Of a stretch of DNA of 64,000 nucleotides, positions 26,351 to 34,642 are shown piece by piece. The notes beneath the pieces are model-generated. The model saw nothing but the letters and a program-made list of their open reading frames with translations. It searched no databases and had not been told where the DNA came from. The position numbers were made by a program, and so were the translations under genes. The stretch's first letter is position 1. The number at the start of each line of letters is the position of its first letter. This DNA is from Staphylococcus sp. 17KM0847 (GTDB lineage Bacteria > Bacillota > Bacilli > Staphylococcales > Staphylococcaceae). The stretch lies in the NCBI RefSeq assembly GCF_013463155.1, contig NZ_CP040781.1, positions 1,674,001-1,738,000 on the forward strand, in the 5' to 3' direction.

Positions 26351-27205
26351 GTGCAACTATTGTGGAAAAAGTTTAAGAGAAATCAGCTAGAAGCAAACAT
26401 TGATGAATGTGGCATCGAGATTGGAGCACCTAATACAGGCTACCACTATAAAGTGACAAAGTGTGCTGTATTACATATCGTAATGTCTGGAAAAGGGACA
26501 TTCGTCTACGATGGGCAAACTCATCATTTAAAGCAAGGTGACTTGTTTTTATTACAGCGTGGTATGACAGTCCATTATTACGCTTCATCAGATACGCCAT
26601 GGATTTATTATTGGGTCGGTTTCAGTGGTAAAGTTGCCCTCGAATACTTAAATCGCACACGACTTGTCGACACAGCTGTTGTTCAAAAGTGTGATACAAC
26701 ATCTATCGCAAAAATTATCGAACGAATGTGCGAAACGGCAAAAAACTATTCGGTTAAACACTCTGATGATATACGACATATGCAGGATCTATATCAACTT
26801 CTACACACGCTTTATCGCACATTCCCTAAAAAATTTGAGTCACAACCTAAAGAAATGTATACAAATGTACTTGAAGCAATACGCTATATCAATCGTAATT
26901 ACATGCATCCCATTACAATTGCACAAGTTGCACAACATGTAAATGTGAGTCGGAGCTATTTATATAAGTTGTTCAAACAAAACATCGACCAATCTCCTAA
27001 AAACTATTTGATACAGCTTCGTATGTTTCAAGCAGCAAAACTCTTACGAGAAACATCTCTACAAAGCCAAGAGATCGCAGACAAAGTAGGTTACAAAGAT
27101 CCACTTATGTTTTCTAAAGCATTCAAAACTTTTTTTGGTATGAATCCAACCGCTTATCGTCAAAAACATCTAAAACAAACAACTTATTTTGATATATTAC
27201 ATTAA
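26351..27205 (+). CDS. AraC family transcriptional regulator
   Basis: A 284-residue regulator with an N-terminal cupin (ECGIEIGAPNTGYHYKVT, then a DGQTHHLKQGDLFLLQRG core) and two C-terminal helix-turn-helix units (ITIAQVAQHVNVSRSYLYKLFK and QEIADKVGYKDPLMFSKAFK, about residues 200-265). This domain order is that of sugar-responsive regulators such as those of raffinose, lactose or cellobiose genes. The start is GTG at 26351 after AGGATGG. It is divergent from the GH2-like gene, its likely target. Note that no sugar transporter is adjacent. Confidence 0.93.
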   Translation: MQLLWKKFKRNQLEANIDECGIEIGAPNTGYHYKVTKCAVLHIVMSGKGTFVYDGQTHHLKQGDLFLLQRGMTVHYYASSDTPWIYYWVGFSGKVALEYLNRTRLVDTAVVQKCDTTSIAKIIERMCETAKNYSVKHSDDIRHMQDLYQLLHTLYRTFPKKFESQPKEMYTNVLEAIRYINRNYMHPITIAQVAQHVNVSRSYLYKLFKQNIDQSPKNYLIQLRMFQAAKLLRETSLQSQEIADKVGYKDPLMFSKAFKTFFGMNPTAYRQKHLKQTTYFDILH

Positions 27206-27308
27206 TAATTATTATTTTTACTATGGCTTTTTAATATAATAAAAAGTATAATTATTAAGTATGGGATTGTAAGCCCTTTCTCAATTAACAACTAAGGGGG
27301 AATATACA

Positions 27309-28520
27309 ATGATAGAACTTAATAGTATTACTACATTGTTTCTCGCATGTCTATTGTTAATCATTGGACAAGCAATCGTAAATAAAGTTGAAATTTTTAA
27401 TCGTTTGAGTATTCCATCACCCGTTATTGGTGGACTCATATTTGCAGTGATTTCAGCTATTTTATCAACAACAGGTGTTGTAACCATTAAGTTGGATGGA
27501 GAATTTTTCCAAAACTTCTTTATGCTTGCTTTCTTTACAACAATTGGTCTTGGTGCCTCATTTAAGCTCTTAAAGTTAGGTGGTAAAGTCCTTATTGTTT
27601 ATTGGATTCTTTGTGGCGTATTGGCTACTTTTCAAAACGTCATTGGTGTCTCTATGGCCAAGGTCTTACACATTGACCCACTACTCGGTTTAACTGCGGG
27701 TGCTATGTCAATGGAAGGCGGTCACGGAAATGCAGCTGCATATGGTCAAACTATCGAATCACTTGGGGTTCATTCTGCTGTTACCGCTGCTCTTGCCGCC
27801 GCTACACTCGGTCTTGTTGCAGGTGGTTTATTAGGTGGACCTGTTGTACGTTACTTGATTAAAAAGCACAATCTTGCACCGAAAGATATTAATGTAACTC
27901 AAAAAGACTACTCAGAAATCGATATCAACAAGCGCTTACATAAAAACTTTTCAGTGAATGAAGTATTCTTTATCCAAGTTGCTGTTATTTTATTTTGTAT
28001 GGGACTTGGCACATATTTAGGTGAACGTTTCAGTGAGTGGACAGGTCAAAATATTCCGCTGTACGTGGCTTCTATGTTTATCGCAGTAATTATTCGTAAT
28101 ATTTCAGAAGTTGCAAACTTAAATTTAATCGATTTAAAACTGACAAATCAAATTGGCGATATTTCATTAAGTATTTTCTTATCTATTGCTTTAATGAGTA
28201 TTCAATTAACTGAAATTTATAACCTTGCATTGCCACTAGTTGTTATCGTACTCTGTCAAATCATTTTTGTCGCACTCTTCTCTATTTTTATAGTGTTCCG
28301 TTTACTTGGCAAAGACTACGATGCAGCCGTTATGATTGGTGGCTTTATCGGTCACGGTTTAGGTGCTACACCAAATGCTATGGCAAACTTAGACACTATT
28401 ACGAAAAAGTTTGGTAACTCACCTCGCGCTTATTTAGTTGTACCTATTGTGGGTGCCTTTTTAGTCGACTTACTCGGCGTACCAATTATCACAACATTTA
28501 TTAATGTTTTTAAACCTTAA
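27309..28520 (+). CDS. gltS: Sodium/glutamate symporter
   Basis: A 403-residue membrane protein of the GltS family with about ten to eleven segments. The two pore-loop motifs GLTAGAMSMEGGHGNAAAYG (near residue 130) and GFIGHGLGATPNAMANL (near residue 350) are diagnostic. It imports glutamate with sodium. GGGGGAA precedes the ATG. It is a single gene with a terminator. No regulation is visible. Confidence 0.93.
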   Translation: MIELNSITTLFLACLLLIIGQAIVNKVEIFNRLSIPSPVIGGLIFAVISAILSTTGVVTIKLDGEFFQNFFMLAFFTTIGLGASFKLLKLGGKVLIVYWILCGVLATFQNVIGVSMAKVLHIDPLLGLTAGAMSMEGGHGNAAAYGQTIESLGVHSAVTAALAAATLGLVAGGLLGGPVVRYLIKKHNLAPKDINVTQKDYSEIDINKRLHKNFSVNEVFFIQVAVILFCMGLGTYLGERFSEWTGQNIPLYVASMFIAVIIRNISEVANLNLIDLKLTNQIGDISLSIFLSIALMSIQLTEIYNLALPLVVIVLCQIIFVALFSIFIVFRLLGKDYDAAVMIGGFIGHGLGATPNAMANLDTITKKFGNSPRAYLVVPIVGAFLVDLLGVPIITTFINVFKP

Positions 28521-28528
28521 TAATACAT

Positions 28529-28571
28529 ATGGGAGAGTCATCTTTTAAATGATTAAGATGCCTCTCCCATC
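28529..28571. terminator. Bidirectional terminator between gltS and the COG0523 gene
   Basis: ATGGGAGAGTCATCTT pairs with AAGATGCCTCTCCCAT, with one mismatch, around an AT loop, between convergent genes. Confidence 0.88.
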
Positions 28572-28585
28572 TTCTTATATATATC

Positions 28586-29791
28586 TTAATTTTGTCGTTC
28601 GATTTGCCACTGATATGGATCCTCAAACTGTGACCAATCCGCATCTATTTCTTGTGTGTTTAATAAACAAGCATCAAGTTCTTGCGCAATACTGTCTCTA
28701 TCTAAATCTATACCGATAATAACAAGCTGTGTTTGACGGTCTCCATACTCTGGATCCCAATCTGCACGAACATCCTCACGTTCTTGTAAAATAGCACCGC
28801 GTTCAGCTTTTGGCATCGCAGCAACCCAATACGTGACAGGATGAATATCAACAACACTACCCGCCTGCGACACAAGACATGCTACTTCATTATATTGCGC
28901 TAACCATGCAATACCTTTTGCACGCACAATATTAGTAGACATCCCTTCTAACCACGCGTGAAAGCGTTCTGCATGAAAAGGAAGCCGTCTCTTATAGACA
29001 AATGACGAAATACCATATTCCTCTGTTTCTGGTGTGTGTGTCTCATGACCACCTGCTTCTAATTCCTTTAGCCACCCTGCAGACTGACTCGCCTGCTCAA
29101 AATCAAACAATCCTGTGTCAAGTACTTCTTCTAATGCCACTTCACTTTTTACTGTTCGAATAAGTTTAGCAGAAGGTTGTAACTTTCTTAATATCGCTTC
29201 TAACTGATTAGCCTCTTCATCTGTAACTAAATCCACCTTATTTAAAATGAGGACATCACAAAACTCAATTTGATCTACTAACAAGTCAGAGATCGTACGT
29301 TCATCATCTGCCCCAACAGCTTGATCTCTATCTAATAATAGATCTCCTGAACGATAATCTTGCATAAAACGATGTGCATCTACAACCGTGACCATCGTAT
29401 CAAGGCGACAAATTTTTGTTAAATCTATGCCAAGTTCATCATCTACATATGAGAACGTTTGAGCAACTGGAACAGGTTCAGATATACCTGTTGATTCAAT
29501 CACAATTTGGTCTATGCCTCCTCGCTCAACAATGGCTTCAACTTCTCGTAATAAATCTTCACGTAAAGTACAACAAATACAACCATTTGAAAGTTCAACA
29601 AGTTTTTCATCTGTACGCGATAACCCACCCCCGTCTGCTATGAGATCTTTATCAATATTCACTTCACTCATATCATTCACAATCACAGCAATACGTCGGT
29701 TTTCTCTATTATTCAAAATATGATTGAGTAATGTTGTCTTTCCAGAACCTAGATAGCCACTTAATACTGTGACAGGTATTTTTGTATTCAT
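28586..29791 (-). CDS. COG0523 GTPase, zinc-responsive metallochaperone (ZagA/YciC-like)
   Basis: A 401-residue G3E GTPase with Walker [10 protein letters not shown] (12-20), the metal-binding CxCC motif at C71, C73 and C74 (GCICC), a switch region [15 protein letters not shown] near residue 99 and an NKVD base motif, followed by the C-terminal CobW domain. Such proteins move zinc to client proteins under zinc starvation. The gene has a near-perfect Zur box between its promoter and ATG, so it is induced when zinc is scarce. GGAGG precedes the ATG. It is monocistronic. Confidence 0.92.
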   Translation of the reverse strand: MNTKIPVTVLSGYLGSGKTTLLNHILNNRENRRIAVIVNDMSEVNIDKDLIADGGGLSRTDEKLVELSNGCICCTLREDLLREVEAIVERGGIDQIVIESTGISEPVPVAQTFSYVDDELGIDLTKICRLDTMVTVVDAHRFMQDYRSGDLLLDRDQAVGADDERTISDLLVDQIEFCDVLILNKVDLVTDEEANQLEAILRKLQPSAKLIRTVKSEVALEEVLDTGLFDFEQASQSAGWLKELEAGGHETHTPETEEYGISSFVYKRRLPFHAERFHAWLEGMSTNIVRAKGIAWLAQYNEVACLVSQAGSVVDIHPVTYWVAAMPKAERGAILQEREDVRADWDPEYGDRQTQLVIIGIDLDRDSIAQELDACLLNTQEIDADWSQFEDPYQWQIERQN

Positions 29792-29808
29792 AATATACCT
29801 CCTACTAC

Positions 29809-29830
29809 AAATCGTAATAATTACGTTTTA
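29809..29830. promoter_or_regulatory. Zur box upstream of the COG0523 gene
   Basis: AAATCGTAATAATTACGTTT is a near-perfect inverted repeat with central CGTAATaATTACG, matching the Bacillus/Staphylococcus Zur consensus. It lies directly after the -10 box, so a bound repressor would block transcription. Confidence 0.88.
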
Positions 29831-29831
29831 A

Positions 29832-29861
29832 AGTATATAATAAATATGTTCTTTATCGCAA
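29832..29861 (-). promoter_or_regulatory. Promoter of the COG0523 gene
   Basis: On the minus strand TTGCGA (29856-29861) and TATACT (29832-29837) are 18 bases apart; the Zur box begins two bases after the -10 box. Confidence 0.75.
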
Positions 29862-30020
29862 GACCTGTTGAAAAATGTTCGCTATAACTTCTTATTTTTG
29901 AGTATAATGAAGATGAGAAAACCATCTTTGAGACGTAGAACTCTAAATATGAACTGACGTAAAACGCTGTTATTTGATCTCTTTATCGCTATACTTAAGT
30001 TTAAACATAAGGAGGAAAAA

Positions 30021-30494
30021 ATGTTACAATTTCCATTTAGTGACCAAACCGTAGTTGATGCACGTTGGATTGATCGTAATGGGCACATGAATGATTCCGA
30101 ATATGCACGTGTATTTAGCTTGGCAATTGACCATTTTCATGACCAAATTGGTTTGACGACCGATGAACGCATACGTCGACATTATACTGTGTTTACACTC
30201 GAAACACACATTTCTTATTTAAAAGAGCTAAAAAAAGATACGGCCATTGAAGTTCGTGTATACATTTATGATTTAGATCATAAGCGAACACACTTTTTCT
30301 TAGAATTGATTAATACTGATCAGCAGATATTATGTGCTACTGCAGAAGTAATGATGATGGGCATTAATCGCTCGACAGGACGTTCATCAACCTATCCAAA
30401 AGACATTTATCAAGCATTACAACATTATTATACTTCACAGGACATACAACAATGGCCCCAACAACTCGGTCATCGCATTAACATTCCAAAATAG
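30021..30494 (+). CDS. Hotdog-fold acyl-CoA thioesterase
   Basis: A 157-residue protein with the 4HBT/hotdog pattern: VDARWIDRNGHMNDSEYARVF (landmark near residue 12) contains the catalytic Asp-x4-His-x-Asn region, then a long helix, and FTLETHISYLKELKKDT with the later strand. Relatives cleave acyl-CoA or betaine/carnitine-CoA esters; which one cannot be told. AGGAGG precedes the ATG. It is a single gene with its own terminator. Confidence 0.82.
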   Translation: MLQFPFSDQTVVDARWIDRNGHMNDSEYARVFSLAIDHFHDQIGLTTDERIRRHYTVFTLETHISYLKELKKDTAIEVRVYIYDLDHKRTHFFLELINTDQQILCATAEVMMMGINRSTGRSSTYPKDIYQALQHYYTSQDIQQWPQQLGHRINIPK

Positions 30495-30495
30495 A

Positions 30496-30541
30496 AAACA
30501 GCGTACGCACCATATTTTTATGGTTGGACGTACGCTGTTTA
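30496..30541. terminator. Bidirectional terminator between the thioesterase and PTS genes
   Basis: AAACAGCGTACG and CGTACGCTGTTT pair, with a second small pairing inside the 21-base loop, between convergent genes. Confidence 0.88.
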
Positions 30542-30552
30542 TTTATAATACA

Positions 30553-31584
30553 TTACGCATCAGCTGCACCACGTGCAATCATATCTTGTTTCGTAACAAT
30601 TGGATAATTTTTAAAGACGATAGAGCCTAAAATACCCGCGATTAAACCGATAATAGCCATCACAACGCCGTACAATACAACAGTCAACCAATCATTAAAT
30701 CCGAACATAACAAGAAAACCAGCGATAGGTGTTGCTGTGCCTGTCGCATCATTAATCATGCCCGATAGCGCAATTACAAGTCCTGCCGCTGCACCACCAA
30801 AGAAGTTTGTAATATATACTGGAATTGGATTTGCTGATACAATATCTGCTTGTGACAAAGGCTCGATACTTACGGAAATCGTAGATTTACGATCACCTAA
30901 ACGCAAGCGATGGAATAATGCACCATTCATAAATGCAGAGCTAAACGCTGCCATCGCACCAATCGCCATAGGTACACCTGTCAGACCGAGCAATGCTGTT
31001 AGTGCCATGGAACTCAGTGGCGCTGTTCCGACAACTGTAATAATACCGCCGAGAATAATTCCCATAATAATCGGATTTGTATCAGTAGAACTTTGGATAA
31101 TATCTCCAATTTTCAATAATGTGTTGTTCACCACAGGTGTTAGTCCAACTGCAATTAAGCGTGATAACGGTGCAATAACAAGCACTGCACCAATTAAATC
31201 TACACCGTCTGGTACATATTTCTCTGTATACTTCATCAAGTAACCGATTAAATATCCTGCAAAAAAGCCTGGTAATAAATCCATACCTCCACACGCTGCT
31301 GCAATAACGAGTGCATATACAGGTGAAACACCGATTGCTAATGCAGTCAGCCCTGCTGCTGCAACACCGCCAAGACCTCCTGCTGCATCTCCGAGTTCTC
31401 CTAAAAACTTAATGCCTAGCACTTCACCACCAACATATTTGTTAAAAGCTTCAACCAAAAATGTTGCAATTGCTGCATTTGCCAAAGCCCCCATAGCACG
31501 CATACCGTTTGGTGCTTTGTAAGTAAATAACGTAAAAATAACGAGCACTAAAATCAAGAACAATGTACCAATAAGTAAATCCAT
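30553..31584 (-). CDS. PTS sugar transporter subunit IIC-like membrane protein
   Basis: A 343-residue polytopic protein of the PTS EIIC type-2 family, with about nine membrane segments and glycine-rich loops (ELGDAAGGLGGVAAAGLTALA near residue 63 and GTAPLSSMALTALLGLTG near 190). No IIA or IIB domain and no HPr site are present, and none is encoded next door, so it is a lone IIC. Its substrate and phosphorylation partner are unknown. A cre-like site lies about 140 bases upstream. Confidence 0.8.
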   Translation of the reverse strand: MDLLIGTLFLILVLVIFTLFTYKAPNGMRAMGALANAAIATFLVEAFNKYVGGEVLGIKFLGELGDAAGGLGGVAAAGLTALAIGVSPVYALVIAAACGGMDLLPGFFAGYLIGYLMKYTEKYVPDGVDLIGAVLVIAPLSRLIAVGLTPVVNNTLLKIGDIIQSSTDTNPIIMGIILGGIITVVGTAPLSSMALTALLGLTGVPMAIGAMAAFSSAFMNGALFHRLRLGDRKSTISVSIEPLSQADIVSANPIPVYITNFFGGAAAGLVIALSGMINDATGTATPIAGFLVMFGFNDWLTVVLYGVVMAIIGLIAGILGSIVFKNYPIVTKQDMIARGAADA

Positions 31585-31723
31585 ATGATCCCCCTCTTAG
31601 ATGATAGAAGCTCAATCAGCTCCAATAAATTTCAAAGTTTTAAGATTTTTCTATACACAACATTCTACTAAATTAATTACTTTATTGCACGGAACTTTTT
31701 GTAATTTCTAATAAAATAAAAAA

Positions 31724-31737
31724 TGTAAGCATTTACA
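31724..31737. promoter_or_regulatory. cre-like site upstream of the PTS IIC gene
   Basis: TGTAAGCATTTACA differs from the optimal cre (TGTAAGCGTTTACA) by one base in the central CG. This suggests carbon catabolite control by CcpA. Confidence 0.5.
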
Positions 31738-31750
31738 AATGTTTAAATTG

Positions 31751-31797
31751 AAAAGTGCTTAAAGCAAACGAGTGACCTGTTTACTTTAAGCACTTTT
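31751..31797 (-). terminator. Terminator downstream of the esterase
   Basis: AAAAGTGCTTAAAG and CTTTAAGCACTTTT form a perfect 14-base stem with a loop of 19 bases, T run on the minus strand. Confidence 0.85.
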
Positions 31798-31959
31798 GTT
31801 TTTAAATCAACTTATTGATGAACTGACCAAAAGTCCTATATCTGTTAATTGTTCATTACAGCATACATTATTATAACAAATATAATTTAGTGTAAAATCC
31901 CTCACTTACACTGTTCGTTTTTCATAAAAGATACAACAAGTGCCATTATTTATACACTT

Positions 31960-32862
31960 TTATTCATCAATTGTTTTACGAATTTGTTTCAATACTTTAT
32001 GTGATTCTACGATTGGATAAAGTGGGAAAGCTGTAACCATATCTTTATACACGTAAAAATTCAAGGGCTGTTGCTCAGCATCAAAATAATCTCTGAGTTT
32101 GCACATATCTGGATAAAAAATTTCACTCGTCCCACCGAACATATGCACAGCCGGTAAGCCACGTACACTGCCATACATTGGAGACACACGTGGATCCTTA
32201 CGCTCCAAGTCACCCGCCCATACTTTTGCAATCTGCTGCAAGCTAAATAAATTTTGTACAGGATCCTGCTTTTGTACTTGATCTGTAATATCCGGATTAG
32301 AAAGCGATAAATCGAGCCATGGAGAAATTAAATACAGCTTGCCGGGCAACGGTAGTTCCTCTTGTTTTACCAATTTTTGTACAAAACTTAATGCCATATT
32401 CCCTCCGGATGCATCCCCCATAATCACAATATTTTCTGGCTCTGTTTCTTTGAGTAATCGACGATATACATCTTCAATAGCAGCATGCGTTTCACGATAT
32501 GTATAGTTCGGCGCCTTGGGATAAATAGGTAATATGACTTCATGTAAAGTTTCATAAGCAAGCTTGTCCATAAAACGCCAATGAAATGCTGAAGGTTGTA
32601 GTACAAATGTGCCACCATAAATATAAATGATTTTATTTTTGATATGGTGACCAAAATTAAAGCGAAATACTTGCATCTCATCAAACATATCTTTTACTAG
32701 GTTTGATTTTACATTGATTTGGTCTGGTTGTTTGTGTTTTTCCTCGTTGAGTGAACGACGCTTATCTAAAAAGGCTTCTAGCTCTGGCTCGGACTTAAAC
32801 TTCATATGACGTTGTTGTGATAAATAACGCCCCATAAGCTTACTCATAATATTACGTTTCAA
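31960..32862 (-). CDS. Alpha/beta-hydrolase esterase (hormone-sensitive lipase-like)
   Basis: A 300-residue hydrolase of the acetyl-esterase/HSL type. The oxyanion segment reads YIYGGTF (80-86) instead of HGGGxx, and the nucleophile elbow reads GDASGGN (149-155), with Ser152, instead of GDSAGGN. A later acid/His pair lies in the C-terminal third. Staphylococcal serine hydrolases (Fph group) show similar deviations. The frame opens with TTG at 32862 after AGGGA; ATG at 32847 would remove five residues. It is a single gene. Confidence 0.72.
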   Translation of the reverse strand: MKRNIMSKLMGRYLSQQRHMKFKSEPELEAFLDKRRSLNEEKHKQPDQINVKSNLVKDMFDEMQVFRFNFGHHIKNKIIYIYGGTFVLQPSAFHWRFMDKLAYETLHEVILPIYPKAPNYTYRETHAAIEDVYRRLLKETEPENIVIMGDASGGNMALSFVQKLVKQEELPLPGKLYLISPWLDLSLSNPDITDQVQKQDPVQNLFSLQQIAKVWAGDLERKDPRVSPMYGSVRGLPAVHMFGGTSEIFYPDMCKLRDYFDAEQQPLNFYVYKDMVTAFPLYPIVESHKVLKQIRKTIDE

Positions 32863-33048
32863 CAGAATCCCTACTTTCAGTTTTTAATAGTAAAGTCATT
32901 ATAATATGTTTTTTATTGCAATGCTGTTAAAAATATAAAAAGATATACTTCAATATTTTTCAGTTTAAAGTCATATCCCCCAAACACTTTGCAACTTTTA
33001 TATCTTATAATATAATTAATCATTATTATTTACATAAAGGAGTTATTT

Positions 33049-33663
33049 ATGACAGCACCTATTCATACACAACCTGAAATAATGTACCGTACACATCGCA
33101 TCAAAAAACGTCGCTCATGGATAAGTTTTATTTTAACTTTTATCGCTATGGTGCTTACTGCTATTGCAGCATATAGTATGTATCGTGAAACATTGTTTAC
33201 AATCGGCTTTTTAAACCAAGATGTATATTATGATCAGTTTAAAACATTCACAGAGCAATTAACCCGTCAGACACTAGTTGACTTGTCCGAAATTGAACAA
33301 CGCCTTAACTATTTACGCATTGCATTGCGCTGCTTTTTTGTGTTATGTCTTATCAACATTATCTTAGCCTTACTTACATTACTTTTTAATCGTACATTGC
33401 TAAAACTAATCAATTGGATAATTTCTGTATGTATTACTTTCATTCCAATCGGTTTTTTGTACATTATACGTGAAGTCGCTGAACAACTCTCCGATAAACT
33501 TGCACCTGTACAAGCACTTATCGGTACTGTTGATCCTAATACAATCATTACAGCTTCAAGTGCGCTATATAATGCAGCAATACTTACAGGAATTGCAACA
33601 GTATTATATTTTATTGCACTCTTTTTTCGCAATCGTAAATCTAAACTACACGAATCAAGTTAA
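33049..33663 (+). CDS. Membrane protein of unknown function, four segments
   Basis: A 204-residue protein with a hydrophilic N-terminus (about residues 1-22), a first membrane segment (about 23-45), an extracytoplasmic stretch of about 40 residues with a coiled character (LTRQTLVDLSEIEQRLNYLR), then three further segments (about 90-110, 117-137, 175-195) and a basic tail. No family recognised. AAAGGAG precedes the ATG. Confidence 0.75.
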   Translation: MTAPIHTQPEIMYRTHRIKKRRSWISFILTFIAMVLTAIAAYSMYRETLFTIGFLNQDVYYDQFKTFTEQLTRQTLVDLSEIEQRLNYLRIALRCFFVLCLINIILALLTLLFNRTLLKLINWIISVCITFIPIGFLYIIREVAEQLSDKLAPVQALIGTVDPNTIITASSALYNAAILTGIATVLYFIALFFRNRKSKLHESS

Positions 33664-33676
33664 CACAACTATACTG

Positions 33677-33726
33677 AAGTGAGTCAAAACTTGGCATATT
33701 ATTCAAGTTTGTCCCACTTCTTTTTT
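33677..33726. terminator. Terminator, probably bidirectional
   Basis: GAAGTGAGTCAAAACTTG and CAAGTTTGTCCCACTTC pair imperfectly, followed by a T run in the plus direction, between convergent genes. It resembles other GTGGGACA-type hairpins in the window. Confidence 0.8.
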
Positions 33727-33729
33727 ATA

Positions 33730-34431
33730 CTACTCACTATATTGGGTCATGACTTCTTCTGGTAATGGCCACATTTCCAAGCGTTCTGCCATATCCCAAA
33801 ACATATGCTCATAATAACTTGTACGTACGACAATATCTTCTAATACTTGTAGTTCCTCTTCAGTCTTCCCTTCTGCAACACGATCCATAATCTTTATCGT
33901 TTGCTCAGTTAAGTCTGTAAATTCATCTGAACTATACATTTGTATCCATTCTCCATAAAAAGGATGTTCCGCTGCCCCTTCAAGTTCATTTAATGCCCGT
34001 CCAATATAATTATAACTCCACGTACATGTTAAAACTGCTGCAATGACATTCTCGACGCCACCTCTTTGAGCGACATCTAACATATAACTCGTATAACTTG
34101 TTGTTGTGCTTGCTGGTTTTGTCTGTGTCAAAGATTCTTCTGAAATACCAAACTGTGCAGCATATTGTCTATGTAACGACATTTCTGTATTCAACGTTTC
34201 ATAAACCAGTTTACCGAATGTTGTCATCGTCTCAAGATCTGTCGCTTTTGTTACACCCAGTGCAAATAAACGTGTATAGTCAATTAAATAAACATAATCT
34301 TGTTTTAACCAATGTTTAAATTTCTCTTTGTCTAAATCCCCTGTGCCAATCCCTTTTACAAATGGATGTTCTAAATAATGTTTCCAAATGGGTTCAACGC
34401 GCTCATAAAGCCGTTCCGAAAACGTTTTCAT
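33730..34431 (-). CDS. tenA: Thiaminase II / aminopyrimidine aminohydrolase (TenA)
   Basis: A 233-residue TenA-fold enzyme that salvages the pyrimidine part of damaged thiamin. All Bacillus TenA active-site residues have counterparts: D45, Y113, C136 (in TCTWSYNYIG), Y140 and E208. The usual partners thiM, thiD and thiE are not adjacent, and no thiamin pyrophosphate riboswitch was seen upstream, unlike the classic tenA operon. It may therefore be a second or relocated copy. The ATG follows a GGAAGGG site 10-12 bases away. Confidence 0.9.
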   Translation of the reverse strand: MKTFSERLYERVEPIWKHYLEHPFVKGIGTGDLDKEKFKHWLKQDYVYLIDYTRLFALGVTKATDLETMTTFGKLVYETLNTEMSLHRQYAAQFGISEESLTQTKPASTTTSYTSYMLDVAQRGGVENVIAAVLTCTWSYNYIGRALNELEGAAEHPFYGEWIQMYSSDEFTDLTEQTIKIMDRVAEGKTEEELQVLEDIVVRTSYYEHMFWDMAERLEMWPLPEEVMTQYSE

Positions 34432-34593
34432 ACACTCAAATCCCTTCCTTATTTATTATATATTCAAAATCTCAAAAAAAACCTAAAAAAGCAAGCATGA
34501 TTAGAAGACTTGTACCATAAAACTTTAATTTTCTAAAAATTTTAATCTTAACTGTATCTTGAATAATTGAAGTATTTTGTTATTCTCAATCTA

Positions 34594-34638
34594 AAAAGCA
34601 CCTGAAACAGTCCATTATCAACTCTTTCAAGTGCTTTC
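34594..34638 (-). terminator. Terminator of tcaA
   Basis: AAAGCACTTGAAA and TTTCAGGTGCTTTTT pair on the minus strand and are followed by T's, just after the tcaA stop. Confidence 0.85.
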
Positions 34639-34642
34639 ACAT

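Larger units (their letters stand above)
31585..31959. other. Intergenic region: cre-like site and a terminator
   Basis: The 375 bases between the esterase stop and the PTS IIC start hold a terminator (31751-31797) and a cre-like palindrome (31724-31737). The rest is AT-rich with no gene. Confidence 0.6.

Noticed and set aside
34432..34590. Thiamin pyrophosphate riboswitch upstream of tenA
   Set aside because: No CUGAGA-type conserved core and no matching helices could be seen on the relevant strand.
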